DNA of 64,000 nucleotides from assembly GCA_017590115.1 (NCBI GenBank), contig JAGGNK010013114.1, forward strand, positions 1,116,001-1,180,000, read 5' to 3'. The stretch's first letter is position 1. Each line of letters opens with the position of its first letter. This document shows positions 41,501-56,500 of the stretch, piece by piece. The position numbers were made by a program, and so were the translations under genes. The DNA is from Montifringilla adamsi. Taxonomy: Eukaryota > Chordata > Aves > Passeriformes > Passeridae. The notes beneath the pieces are model-generated. The model was given only the letters and a program-made list of their open reading frames with translations, ran no database searches and was not told where the DNA came from.

Positions 41501-44500
41501 CTATGGCGGAAAGGAGGGCAACTGAATTTTTTTTTTTTTTTTGCATGCATAGAAGGGGATGGGGGACGTGAAAGAGCAGATATGATCTGCTTTTTTCCAG
41601 ATTTAGACAAAACTAAAAGAGGTGCTCTATGCAAAGAAAACAATGTAAAGAACTGGAAAGTGTGGTTAGAACATTTAATTAAATAGAGAAACACAATGGT
41701 TAGCAAGGAAGGTCACCCAGCAGGGGAAGAGGAGAGACAGCAGTATCTTCCACAGGAACCTGAGGAATACAAAATAATCTGCCTCTGTGAAGTATTCAAC
41801 AGCAGCACTGGGACTAAGTGGTTACAGGTAATTCGTATCATTGGGATGCTCCATCCCGCCTTCAAAAATGGCTCTCAGAATTCAGAAAATGAGGAAAATC
41901 ACTAATTTTACATTGCTAAGTACCCATTTCAACATGCTAAGGAGGTGTTTTGTTATGCCACCCATTCAGGCATCCTCAGGCAGGGTTGCCTTCTCCCCTC
42001 TTATCCTAATCTGTCACTGAGCACTTCGTGGTGCAAACACAGTGAAGATAGAGCTGCTCATGGAAAGTCAATGCTACAAAAAAGTACTGCTGAGTCAACA
42101 CCTTGAAGGGTTTGTATCTTGTCCGAGGAACTTTTCAAGTTGAGTTTTGGTATGTTAGCACCTCCCATCACAGTTTTGGGGATTCCTGGGGAAGTTGTCT
42201 GCCTTTTGATTCTCAGGGAAAGTTTTGCCACAAACTCCTTTCCACGCTAAATCTCAGCTTAACTCTTGGCTCTCAGACCCACCAGAGTGGGCAGAGCACA
42301 TATTTTCCTCTCACCAGCAACCGAAAAAAATCTCAGGCCTGCTTCCTTCAGAAAGGGTTCATAACATAGTACCTGTTGTCCCAACAACAGGACAACAGGA
42401 ACTATGCCCTGTTGCATAGGGCAACAACTGCCCAACACTGTCAGATATACTTTGTTAAAGACATGGGGTTGGTACAGGAGCCCCCAGCAGTTATGGCTGA
42501 GTATCCGCTCAACAGATTAAGTTGCATGGGTTCCTTTAATTCTTCATTTCTCATAACAGCTTTTCTCAACATCTCTTGTCATTGTAGACTGTCATCAGAC
42601 CTGTAAGGAACAGCAACTCCTTAAAACTTTATTTTCTGAAATTTGATTGAAATCAGGGGAAATTCAAATTATGACATGTATTACATGCCCACATTGGAAA
42701 TGTAGGATGCAGACAAAACTTTACACTGAAAGCCCTGCAGGATCAGGCTTTAAGCTGCTTTTTTCTATGGACTCTGGAAGGACCCCTGTATGTCAGCTGT
42801 GAATTCTTCTATGAACAGCACAGCACTACAGGCCGCTTCTTTGGCAGCAGTGTTTCCATCTCATAGCAAGTCATCCATGGTTCTTGGGAAACCAATGTTT
42901 ACTTTTGCTTGCATTTCTCCTCACATGGATTTTCCAAAAATTTTCTAGTACAAGTGGGAACATGGCCACAATCACAGGGCAGAGTGAGGGCAAATTTGGC
43001 AATACTGAAAGTCCAAACATTTCTCGAGGTATAGAATGGGATGAATGTTACATTCTATGAGCTGAATACAGCTACACAGTAAGGAACACAAGCCAAGTTA
43101 ATTTATAGGAAGGGATGTTTACATGAAGATTTATACTGGAAAAAAACCCACCGTATGGATCGCAATTACCTTCTCCATTTGCATTTCAGTCAGGAATTGA
43201 AAAAAAAGATGGGTTAACTATCTCACAATTTGTAAATCTACTTAATAACCAAAGAAATTAATTGGGATAGTATTCTTTCTATGTAAGGTACTGTCTGTTA
43301 ACGTGATCACACAAATTAAAATGAAAATTCAAGGGGGAGAAAAAGATATTTAAAATATTTTTTATGCTTGGCATGACTATGTCCACCTGCTCATTCCGAA
43401 AATCTGGCAGGTGATCTTAAAGAAACTCAGGATATATTCTGTATTAGCACATACAGAGCATGCATGTATATACAGATATTACAGGGTAACTCACAAAGGC
43501 AGACCTCACATCTCCAAGACAAAAAAAGAAGTATGAAAGCTGAGACAAGCTGGTCTAAGCTTTAACTCATATCCAGTAAGAACATATGTTAAAAGTAAGA
43601 GAAAGATATTTTTTCTCAACGTGAACTAAGTTAGGGTGGAGCAGACATTTCAGCATCCGTGAGAGTGTGACAGTGATTACTGGGGATTAGAGGAAAGGAT
43701 AAGAAAGAAAACCAAGGAGGAAGGCTAATAAGATGGCATTTAATTACACTGCTCAGAACAGTGTACACACTACAACAAAAGCATCATGAAAGCAATAACT
43801 TTGCTGAATTATTGTTTATTAAATGCAAACCCCACAGATTTAATTTGCCTAATTTTCAGATACACTGAACTTCTTTTGAGAGAGAGGGGGGAAATTCGGC
43901 ACATGCAGCTTTTCTAAAAATGAAATTTCATGTTGCAATCTACCAAAAAGTAATACAAAAATACACTTTGAAATAATATTGCCAGAATCTGCCAACATGC
44001 CCATACAAAAGAAGCAGCAAAGCAATGCTGTGACAATAACAGCCAATGTATACAAAAAGAAAAGCAGAATTTTATTAGCTGCAGGCTCTCAACTAAACTC
44101 TTGAAATTAACCACAGATGATTTGCAGACATTGGAGAGCAGAGGAATATTAGAAACAAGTGGTATTTAATGAGGAGTGTAATGGTCAAACTAAAAAAACC
44201 ACTGCAGAAGTCAGTCTTCCTTTTAAGCAACAGTGTGGCCCATTCACATGACCCACACCTACCCACTACAGAGTCCTGTGCAGTGAAATGACAGCAGTCC
44301 TTTGATGACAAGGGCTCCATGCTTTAGAGATCAAATCTAAGGAATAGGAAAAAAAATAGCAACAGCTGATTGTGACCAAATGAATGAACATTCTGTAATG
44401 AGAGGGAAACAAAACCCCACTAGTAATGGAAAGGCTTGACCATACAACATTGTCTTCTTAGCTGGTGAGAGTGGAAAGAACAAGGGAGTTGGACACCGGG

Positions 44501-47500
44501 CTTCAGAAAGCGTTTGGTCCCACAGGCTGAGCCCCAGGTCTTACACGCATTAGACAGGGGCAAGCAGCTAGCAGGAAGAAGGATGTTCTTAAAACTGCAT
44601 CTGTTTGGATTTAACATTCTCACAGCTGCTTTGAAAAGGTTTCACACGCTGACAAGAATTTTGTGCACAAGCACATATGAGAAAGGTGAGTCAGTACTAG
44701 AGCTAGCAATTAAATTCACTTTCTGACACATGCATTTAAAATTACCACTGTATCATTTGACAGTGACTGGTTGGGGGACAGGATGCTCTTGCCTTCAGTC
44801 TTTGGTTCAAAGTCAAATTGAGTTCAGCTTCTTATTCCAAAAAAGTCACCTGACTGATTTGTGACATTTTGTGGAGCAAAGAGGTGACAGCATTTGGTCC
44901 CTCTTATCACAGACTAGTCTGCCATCAAATCAGCCCAAGAGCCATCACCTTTTACCACCTGTGCTGAAAGAAAATAGAAGAATGAACAGAGTATTTTCCT
45001 GAATATGGCATTGCTGAATGGAATATGTCCATCTACAGGAGAAAGGAAACTTAAATAAATATAAACCTCCTGAAAAGATCAAACCCAGAGCACTTTATCT
45101 GACTCCACTGAAATGCTGTAGAGCCATACCCAAAAGGGGAGAGCAGCAGTGGGAACTTAGATGCATCATATTGTTTCCAAGAGTCATTTTGATTTCTTTT
45201 AAACTCCCACTATAGATCATCTTACTGTGAAAATTGAACTCAAAACAGTTACATGCAGTGTGTGCATTAAAAAAAAAATCACATTAATTTTATTTCTCTC
45301 TATTTTTTTGCAAAGACTAAGGGCAACAGCAACATCAGACTTCACAGAAGCAAACTTTGTCTAGCATCTCCTGGGAAGACTAACATGCAGGCTCAGGAAA
45401 AAAACCTACTCTCCATTATCCACAACAGTTTCCATATTCACCTTCCTTAGTGCACATTCCTAGCATAGAAGTCCAATAAAAAAGCAGGAAGGGAAAAAAA
45501 AAAAAAATCGGTGCATCCACACTGACAGAACTTACTGTTTCTAAGGAGTTACACATTTAAGACTTATAAATTCCATAAAACTATTCATCCATTAGCTTGC
45601 AAAAGTAATCTTAAGGAAGACACATAAGCTACCGCACATTTTAAGAAACCTTTTATCCAGAGAAATTAAGATATCTATTGTATCTTAGATGAATACAAAG
45701 TTAAGCACTCTATTTTAATATTCATAAACTCCTGAAGCTACATCTTTGTATTTCATTTGAGACAGGCTTTTTTAGTTTGACTTTATTTTATTTTCTTTAA
45801 GCTAAAATAAACTTGAATCAACAGAAAATATACCAAGATATTATGTATTTTTATTGACTTGTTTCACACTTGTTGTACACTGATTTTAACCTGCAGCTTC
45901 CCATGGCAAATTACCTAATATTATTTATTGCGTTCATAGGACACCAAAGTTTTTACATTTATAACTACACTCATTTCAGTCAGGCAGCAGTGCACAGACA
46001 TCACAGACCCGTAGAACATCCAACAGGCAACTAGATAGAACTTGATAGAACTTGATAGAACTACAGCTTGGAAATTCCTGCTCCCAAGTGCCATTTGTGC
46101 TGAAGGCACCTCAATGTGAGCACAGAGCAGGGAGGCTGCTACACACCCCAGAGGAAAAGACACCACAGCCTGGCTCACGTTGTGCGTCTAAACACCATCT
46201 ACTTGTCAGGAACACCTCTACTGATGACAACATCTCTTCATCATTGCTGCTTTTCCTCTGCATTGGATCACCCACAAATTTGTTTTGGAACTGATCTCAG
46301 AGCTACAGATCTCAGAGCTGGAATACCCACGCCTGCCTGTTCTGAGGGCTCTGTCTATCACTGCCAAATGCAGCGCCAAAGGTGCACGTTGCAGTGGGAC
46401 ACGATGCCCTTGCCCATGAGAACACTCCAAGCAGCTGCGGCACCCACCTTCACAATCAGGCTCCGGTGCTCCTCAGACTGACTGAAGTTGGTGCCCATTT
46501 CAAAAATGCTCATCATGCCCTCCTCACACAGGCTCATCCAGGTGTTATATTCTTCACGCTCTGGCAGTCTGTCCCAGAACGTCTTGAAGACCTCCCAGAC
46601 TGTTTCCTGGCACACTGAAGGCACAAGAAAGGTCTGGTGTTAGTACAACAGGAGTGCTTCTGCGGCACAAATGGCCAGGCTATTATTGTCCTAGTGTTGC
46701 AAGCTTTTCAGGACATTAACACATGGAAAACAGCAATCTGACATCTACGTGTAATCGAGGAAAGCACTGAAATGAAGATGTGGTGGATCTTCCACGCTCA
46801 TATTACCTCTCTCCCTGAAAAACATTATTTCCACTGAATGAAACTGCCATTTGATCAATGAACTGAATTTTCAGAAAACCTAGAAAAAGAAAATACCATG
46901 GCAAATGTCCTCATAGAAAGTAGAGGTGGAGCTTAAGTTGTAAGAAAGAGGATGGCACTGATCAATGTCTAGTAAGCTCAGCCAGTAACAATTCCTTCAG
47001 ATTTACCTTTACACAGAATTTAAACACATTTCAGAAATTAAAACTGCATTCATAATTAAAAAAAACAAGGCAGGATGATTACAAAAGAATATGCTTCTAA
47101 ATAAGCCAATCTCTAACAGTACTGTATGTGTTCACTGATAAAAACTGGACATCTCTGAACAGTCAGCCTGAGCACTAAGGTCTAACATCATATACTACAC
47201 TGCCCACTTTAACCTCCCAACCTTGCACATGCTCTTTTTGCTAGTTAGAGCAGTTGGTCACAGGATGCTCAAGCAATAACTCTGTGACCCAGGATAACTC
47301 AAAGAGAGAAAGACTTATAGGATTTTCTTTGCGTCCTGGAAAAGAGCAACGTTAAAAGGTGAACTCTCAAAATCATTCATACCAAATGCCATCCTGCCTT
47401 TTTGACCTTAATCTGATTTCACTACTTAGACACACAGTTCAGCAGAGAAATGCTTTACATTCTGGGAAAGTCCTGACATCACAAGGAAGCCCTTACAGGA

Positions 47501-50500
47501 GACTAAGTCTATTGCTAGAAAGCCATTTTCGTCAATCAGCTTTAAAGTTAGCTCTGGACTGCCAAACCCAGTACCTTGCTGTTATTTCTTCTCTATGCTT
47601 TGTTTTCCAAATTCCAAAGTTGTTTAAAAGTACATATGTAAAACTTAACACATAGATCACATATGGAAACATTTTTATTCAACCAAGAGATGGACATTTT
47701 TCTTAAACGCAAAGGCTTTACAAATAACAACCTTAAGGAATGTTTCCTATGCAGCACCACCCTTAAACCTGAGCTGACTCTGCCACACTGGACAGAACCA
47801 TGCAGAAAAAGTGTTATTCTTCACCCTGAATTTTAGTTTATCAGAGCAGTTGAGACCATTTCTCTGTTGTGGAACTCTACAGATACAAAGACATTTCTCA
47901 TTTCCATGCCACGCTCCCAGGTTTATGACCTGGAGATTAGTATTGTAGCTCATGTGGTATGCATGACCAGAGAACAATAAAATCCCCAAACTCTGCATTA
48001 TTAACTGTCAGTATTATATTGCTGTTCTAGCACCCCTTCAGCATCTAGACAGTTAACTTTATCTGTAAAACACACTAATTTGGAAAGTATTATCCATGTT
48101 TCCAATCAGTGTATGCATCTCTATTAATAATCAGAAACAAATAGCCAAATTGACAAACATCTATGCATCATCTCACATTTCCCGCTCGAGTTTCACTTGC
48201 AAACACTTTGAGGCAGAGACCACATTTCCATCTGACCTCTGCACAAACCTCAGGCAATGGAGCCACAATCCTGCTCTGGGATTTCTGGTTCCTGCTGGAG
48301 TACTAATAAGCTTCCTGAAGCAGAGTAACATCTGAAATATTCTCTCTACCATCCCACTTGCAAGAGCTAGGCATCCAGGAAAAGACGGAAGTCTAGTTTC
48401 AAACCCAAAAGCCTACACTAAGGAATATCACTGGCTTACGTTTCTTTTGGTGGTACTTGTGGTACTACAAACCTTTCACTCCGGGTGCCACATTGTGGAG
48501 CAACAATCCTGCAATGAGATTATTCCCTGTGGTTGGGGTAAATCCTCAGCAGACTCTCAGTAACAGCAGAAGCCACAGCAATGGCTTGCAAATACATTGC
48601 AGGGACACTGTCTAATCCTAGAGTTTTCAAATACCAACAGGCAAAGGACTGGCTTTGCAGTTGCAAGTAATTGAAGATAATTTTCCTTAATGCTCTTAAA
48701 CAAGTTTAAAATAAATGTGATGAGACAGTGTCTTGCCTGAATACAAGCTGCTCCCATATAAACAGTTGCTCCAATCGGCTCCCAATAGATTAAGGATTTT
48801 CTGTGTCCTTTCATTTGGAATTAGACACCCCACTGAATTCCAGCAGCAAAGGCTTTGTGCCATCTGTGGGCTAAAAGCCCATTAATTAGACCTAAGCTCT
48901 CAACACAGCCATGTATTCTACAAAAGGAGGAAATGAGATGGGGATAAGGAGTCACATTTTGTCCTCTCTAGCCTCTCCTATCTAGCTGCTTCCACTGAGG
49001 TGAGCAACAAGTTCGACAACATAGTGCAAATTCCTTCTGTGTTCTCCTCCATCCACACAGTCAGAGTGTGTTAGTTCTGACACACAGGGAGGGATTAAAA
49101 GCTCCAATCAAACATCTCCCACAACTGCCATTTGAACACCTCTGTTAGCTGTGTTCAGGAAACCACACCCTCAGCCTTGGTGAGCTGCTTGCCAACACAA
49201 TCACCCTGCACCACCTTGTTGACACTCAGTCCATCCTGTCACTGTCTTGTTTATTCCAGCTGGCCAGATTGCTTTGCAGGATAACAACTCCAGGCGGTAA
49301 GGGCTCAACACAAGAACCATCCTCAGATGTGTTTACCTATAGGGTGCTCAAGAGTAAATTAATGGACTGGCTAAGGAAGACTGACACAAAACTGTTCTCT
49401 TTCTTTCTCTTAAATATCTTCATTGTTTTACAGTCAGAAGAGAGTTGCCATTTCACACAGAGAGAGAGAACAACACAATTTATTCAGTGTGGTTCAAATC
49501 ACACACATGTAAAGAAAGAGACAAGCACAATTCTATCTTCCTCCTCTCCTTCGGGAATGTCAGAAAGGGAGCCAGTTCTCCTGTTGACATGGCCACCCAG
49601 GGAACTGAAAAGACACTACCCTCACAGTGCATTTAAGCTGGCTAAAAAGTGTGATTGACCTTCTTCTAACTTGAAGGTGGAGACCACTCTGTGATGGGCG
49701 AGGGAGGTTTTTCTAAGTTTCTCAAATTCTGGAGAACTCCCATAAAGAAAAATGTGTTTTTCATTAACTACATTTTAAGCATTCTGAGACTGTAGACAAA
49801 AGCTGGAGGCACAAAACCAAAGTGAAACAGGACTTGACTGGAAGCTTCAGGTAATAACTATAACTTACTTTTAAAAATAATTCACTGTCTTTCCTTTCTG
49901 TCCTTCCAGAAACTTGCCAGTGTCTGTGTCAAATACATTACCTAGATATGCTGACAACAAATGAAACAACTTTTAACTAAGATTTAAAATAGCAACTCCT
50001 TCACACCTAAACAGAAAATGAAACAAAATGAGAGGCAGGGGGACCAAAAAGTTGACCACTGAGCTTTTCAACTAGAAATGCTACTCTGAGTTTTAAATAT
50101 AAAGCTTTTAAAGGAGATAGAGAATGGGGGGGAAAATTGCTGCATGAGAGTTTATAATAAGTTGCCATGAGCCCAATTATTCACAGTTACTATTGAAGCT
50201 GCTGGGCAGGCATTGCATTATGATCTTTCCAGGACTTCGTTTTCAAAGACTAGCTACAAAATTCTTAAAAAACAACAAAGCAGGCAGTCCTGCCAGCATG
50301 AGGAAGAGCTGCTGAGCAGACCTAGCAGCACTGCCACTGCCACCTGAAGGGCAGCTCAGCCCGCGGGCCATGTGCAAAGAGCCGCTCTTCATGGCTGGAT
50401 CTCACACCAAACTTTCACTGGCCTGCTACAAGGGCACAGATATGTGGGACAGCATTAGCCACACCAGGCCCTGGAGGAGACAGGATTTGTGGTGAGGCCT

Positions 50501-53500
50501 CTAATCCCCAACAAATAATACTGATTAAAAGCATCATAAAATCGAGATCAATCTTTTAAGGCAGTGAGCTAAGAGTCTTGAAGCTACACGTGAGTGGGAA
50601 GGTAAACTCTCCTGGAAAATTGTTTCCTTCATTCCATGGCTGCAGTAATAAATAACTTGTATTTTTAAGTTAGTTGACCACTCAGCTACCTTGCAATTTT
50701 CCTCCAAAGAATTCAAATGTTAAAAAAAGAATGAAGGCTTATGAGAAGACAAACTCCCTGCTACAAGAGCTGTGGTCAGGTCCAGCTGACTACAGGAAAA
50801 GGAATAGTTATGCTGAAGACATGTAACTGAGTGGCACAATAAACCAGAATTCAAACCAAGAACGCAAATCATACAGCTTGGTTGCAGTTTGTCTCCAAAG
50901 TATATTTTGCATGCATATACTACATTTTCCATGTACTCCATCCTGAAAAGCCTCACAAGTTAGAAGTCACTTAACTCATCACTGAGATAATCATCTTCAA
51001 TGTGAAAGAAGGGCTAGGAAAAAAATTAAAAGATAGGCACATTTGGTCCATGCCCTTGTTCAAGCTTCTACTGAGCCAAGTGTCAGAGACACTTGTAGTA
51101 AGCAATGTCTTAACCTTTAAAGGCCATATTGGGTTTCAAAGGATGCTTCAGGAAGCCAGACGTGTCATAAAACAATTCCAAAGGGAACTGTCTATCAGCA
51201 TATCTGCTTCAAAAGCAGAAAATCCCAGCCCTTGGGAGCTTATCTACTTCAAATGCAGTGTCTATGCTCAAGTAATACTCAAAACTGATAGTAAATATCC
51301 TGAAAAGCTTAAGATAATTATGTTTCAACCCAAAAAATTCCTCATAGGTAGACACAAGCTCTTTTCAGTCCTACTAATTTACAGAAATGAGTAAAAAAAA
51401 AAGTTTATTTGAAGCTTCTTTTCCTAAAGGCATTGTCACTGTTTCAAAACCTCCAGCTAAGATCTATGACGTGATTGGATGACCTTTCTCTTGCTCTGAA
51501 ATTCTCCAGTCTGGCTACCCCTCATGCACCTGGGTAGGATACAGCATCCTTGTGGCTCAAGCTGTACCACTGGGGATGCATTTATCTCTCCAACCAGAGA
51601 CAATTAGCCTATTACACTCAGTCTGTGCTCAGGGATTTCTGAGGTTAACAGAAGGGGCACCACATGACAGCACTGAGCACCCTGTAGGGGGTAGGGTGGC
51701 TTTCTGGCCATTTCTGTAAGTGGGCAGTGCTGGAACTTAATCCCAATTAAATCTCATTAGTGCTTCTTAAGAGTTGAATCGTCTGTGGTAGCTAGGAGCA
51801 CTGAATCAGGCTGAATATTCTATTTTGAGGCGATGTGAGACCAACTCCTCGTTCTCCCTAACAATTTCTGCACAACTGAACAGCTTAATTGCAGAGGGGT
51901 TTGATGAAGACCATAGTCACAGGGACAGACACCTCCTCAGAGGTCATTGCTGCAAAGGCTTTGTTAGCATTTGTTAAACAAATTAATACACACATGCAGA
52001 GAAATCACTCATCTATTTGCTGCTGTGTATAGCCTGTAACACAGCAACCCTTAAACAATATACAAAACAAACAAGGCGTTTAACTGAGAAAAGACTTGAA
52101 TGGGAATTAGCTAATTCATGTGAAAGAATTTAGAATTGAACATTTCCATACTAAACTCCAGCACATAAATTATTCTCACCAATAATATTTCAGTAAAAAC
52201 TAACGAGTGCCCTCCATGGACAAAGTCAAGTTTCTTAGAAGCATATGCTGGTGTCTAAAAATTCAAATGTAGAGGAGAGAGACCTTCTACAAATAAACTT
52301 CAGAAATTCATTGCTAGGTATGAGGTACATGTAATATGTGCCCGGGATGGAGGGGAAACAGGGAAAAAAGGCTCACTCAGATAGATCCTTTATTTAATGT
52401 ATGGTTTTTAGCCAGGTACTTTTCATTACTTTTGGCTCTTTCATTATTATTAGCAAGATCTGAATAACTTGTAACATTATGACTTCAGTATCAAATTGAA
52501 ACTTAACTCTTGACTATGTTCATGTGCAGAAAATAACACCATTATTTCTAATACTTCTGTAAACAGATTTTAAGGAACCAAAGAAAGGGGGAAATGAACA
52601 GGCATAGTGCTATGCCCAATCTAGGGATTACTTTCATGCATAGAATTTGATTCCTGAGAAACAGAAATTCTTTCCAAAGTTTAAAAATGTCCATGTGTCT
52701 CATCAGCCACGGTTCACTGCAATATCATCTATTTCCTTGTTTGGTCAGTATCTTTAAAAGCTATCCTTAGATGTTTGGCTTTATCTGAAGCTCTGGCTGA
52801 CAAGAACATTTCTGGCAGAGAGACTATCTGATCTACTCATGTGCAAAGATCAGTGCCCACAAAAAATTTTAAAAATGTACTCGCAACATACACTGAATAG
52901 TTTAAGACAGAGGGTCAAAGTAGGGAAAAATTGTAAAGAGAATTTAGGAAAGGTAGCCATCAGAGTAATTACATCTCAGAGGTGGCAAAGAAGCATATTA
53001 CCCTGAGCTGTGCTGACAAAATCCAGCAGCCCAATTAAGAGGCATGAGATAGCATGGCTTGTACTGCTTACCCATCTTGTAATCCTTATATTGTTTCTGT
53101 TTTACATGCTAATTCAACTTCTAAGTCTACTACAATCCTCTACCAACAACTTACCCAACAGAGAATGGACAGAGTCACTGAATAGTTCACGTAAGGTGAC
53201 TGGTCACAAAAGACTTGGTCTGAGTGGGTGTGGCTGTTTTTACCATAATAAATTTTATTTACCTATTGCTCAGGCTACCATTTCCCTGTCAGCAGTAAAG
53301 AATATCATACCAGACAGTAACATGTACAGCCCACTCACTGTCTGTAATCCCACTATTAGATTTCCACAACATTTTTTTTGTACAATCTCCAGCTGCCATT
53401 GGACACACTGTGTTTGTCACAACAGCCTAGCAATGAACCAACCGCCATTACATTTACATGACTCTTCCATCAGCAACCATAACGTCACACCATTTAAAAG

Positions 53501-56500
53501 GAAATCAGTCAAAAACACTCTAAGACCCAGCCTACAGGCTTACAGTACCCAGTCTGTAAAACATTTATGACTAATTTCCATCCCCACATTCAAAAAAATT
53601 AAATACATAGTCAGCCAACGGCAGCAACTTCCATACACAGCTACAAGAGGTACAGAGACGGGGCAGTACAGAGACAATCATAATCCAGGATTTGTCCAAA
53701 AGAGTGAAAATAGCATCATCTGCTACTGCAAAACTCTGTTCTGATTGTAGGAATAAAGCAGCACTTCAGAAATTTGTCTTGTAGACTGCAGGTGTAGAAA
53801 AACAAGTACAACCCACGCCGTTTCAGGCTGCTGCTTGTGAGTACCACAGTAATAAAATGACCACCAATAATCCTACCATTAATTAGACTTTCATATGTTG
53901 AAGGGTGATACTGCTGTTTTATAAAACACTGATTTTTCTCCAGATCCCTGTATTTTGTTGCACTTCAAAATTTTTTAATAGTTTATTATGTATTTATCAT
54001 ATTCTTCATCTTGTATTTTTTTAAAGCTCAAAAAAAATCCAGATGTTGTAGCTAAAAAACCCCAAAAAGATAAAAAAAAAAAAAAAGAGCTGCACACTGT
54101 TAAGCCTACAGCAATACTACAAAAGCACTTCCTTAAAGCTCAAGACAGGAATGTTCATCTGTCAGTCTCTGATACTTAGAGAGGCTTTTGCCAGCTAGCA
54201 AAAGTAAATAAAGCTATAGGAGCTACAGATAGATAATTATATTCCCACCTGTTTCCTTCTAAGGTAGACACAGATGGAATAAACAATCTGGATAATCAGC
54301 ACATGCAAACCTTTTCTTATTTCCTAACAACCTCTTACATCACAATACAATCTGCCTGTCCTTCCAATGTAGTGGCATGGTACTGCTGGCAGAACAGCAA
54401 AACCAAGGAAAGAATAGACTGTTTTAGAAAGCTCCTTTCCAGAGAAAGTATATATTGATATTGAAGTCTTTTCTTACTTCAACACATGCAGAATAAAAAA
54501 ATTAAAAAATCTAAAAGTACACACTGAGATTGAAAAATCAGCAGATTCTGTTTACATTTATATTTATTCCCTTCTGGGGTCAGTTCTCCTAGTAACTCAT
54601 AGTAGCTGGTCTCTGAGTGTTAAACAGTGACCACACTTTTTCCTAGGATTATTTTGTCGACAGTGAACAATGGGTATCTGGATGGCTACTAAAAACTTGG
54701 CACATAATTCAGTAGCACTGAATTCAGACACTAGTTGTCCATCAAACCTGCTTTATCACTCCACTCTTCAGCTGGACAAAGGAGAGATAACATAACAAAA
54801 GGCTCATGGGTTGAGATAAGGACAGCAAGAGATCACTCACCAGATTCTGTCAAGACAGGCTCCTTGAATTTATTACCAATCAAATCTGAGCAGGACAAGG
54901 AGAAATGAAACCAAATCATAAAACACCTTCCCCTCAGCCCTCCCTTCTTCCCAGGCTTAACTTCACTCCTGGCTGTCTCTAACCCCTCACCTACAGTGGT
55001 GCTGGGGAATGGGGGAGTGGGGCTGTGGTCAGTTCAACACTGCAGTCTCTGCCACTACTTCACCCTCAGGGAGAGGACTCCTCACACTCTTCCCCTGCTC
55101 CAGTGTGAGGCCTCTCCCATGGGAAACAGTTCTTTCCTAACTTCTCCAATATCAGTCCTTTCCACAGGCTGCAGTTCTTCACAGGCTGCTCCAGTGTGGG
55201 TTCCTTCCATGGGGTGCAGTCCTTCAGGAACAGACTCCCATGGGGTCACAAGTCCTGCCAGCAAACCTGCTCCACTGTGGACTCCCTCTCTATGGGGCCA
55301 CAGGTCCTGCCAAATGCCTGCTCCAGTGTGGACTTCCCAGGGTTCCAGCCTCCTGTGGGCATCCACCTGCTCTGGCATGGGGTCCTGCATGGGCTGGAAG
55401 TGGATCTCTGCAGTTCTATTGACCGCTGTGGTCTGCACCACAGGCTGCAGGGAACCCCTGCCCTGGCACATGCAGCACCTCCTCCTTCACTCACTTTGGT
55501 GTCTGCAAAGCTGTTTCTCTCTTATGTTTTCACTCTTCTCTTTCAACTGCAATTGCTGCTGTGCAACTTTTTCCTTCTCAAATATTTTACCCCAGAGGTG
55601 CTACCACTGTTGCTGATGGGATTGGCCTTGACTAGCGGAGCTGGCTGTCCTTGGCTCTGTTGGTATAGGGGAAGCTTCTGGCAGCTTCTCAGAGAGGCCA
55701 TCCTTGTAGCCCCCTGCTACCAAAATTTTGCCACACAAACCCAATACACAGCACATGAACTCTCATGACCTCAGGTCATGAGACTCAGGACATCATTACA
55801 CACCACCCAACACTCCTAGAGCAGCAGTTGCTGTTAACAGAAGGAAAATGACAAGTTGCTTGAACTACACCTTGTGTGACTTGATGCTAATTAGTCACCT
55901 CTACTATTTTCAGAGATCTTTTTCAAAAGTTTTAACTTAAAAGCACTAATGGTAATCACAGTCTCTCTGCTCAAGAAAACCTTGTTGATTGTGAAAGCTG
56001 TTAAATCCAGTAAGGAAACAGATGGACTAGATAGATTTTTGGTTCAGCCTAGGATTATTAAGACCTAAATATACTTTTGCAACCTAATTTACAGATTTCT
56101 TTCTTCTTTACTATCACCCACACCTTTGCTTATTTGGTAATGCCCTAATGTACCCCTACCACAGATAACTGATATGTGACTGCAGTTAAAGCCCATGGTA
56201 TGTATGGATCACTTGGAACAAACAAAGAATGGTTGAGTCCTCCTGGGTGGAAATAAGAAACTGGCAAAGCCTGTCAAACCATCAGCATCATCATCAGTGT
56301 CAACATCCCTTGCAAGGTGGGCACAATTCATATTTGAATGAGGCTGTAAAATCCCATATAATTCCACTTTGGTCACCAAATACATTGTTTATGTTTATTT
56401 TTATGCACACACTAAGCAACTCATGGTTGTCAGTGTTTTTCACTTGTCTAAGTAAATAAACTGTCACCAGTGAGAAGTTCTCTATAGGCAATCAAATCTC

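Noticed and set aside
53010..53570. 561-nt plus-strand open frame in intron 2
   Set aside because: It opens with GTG; the first ATG is at 53106, leaving 154 residues. No recognisable domain, and a frame of this size is not surprising in 64 kb.
54996..55768. Overlapping frames of about 190-206 codons
   Set aside because: They lie inside ERV LTR relic B and reflect its GC-rich repeated units, not a gene.
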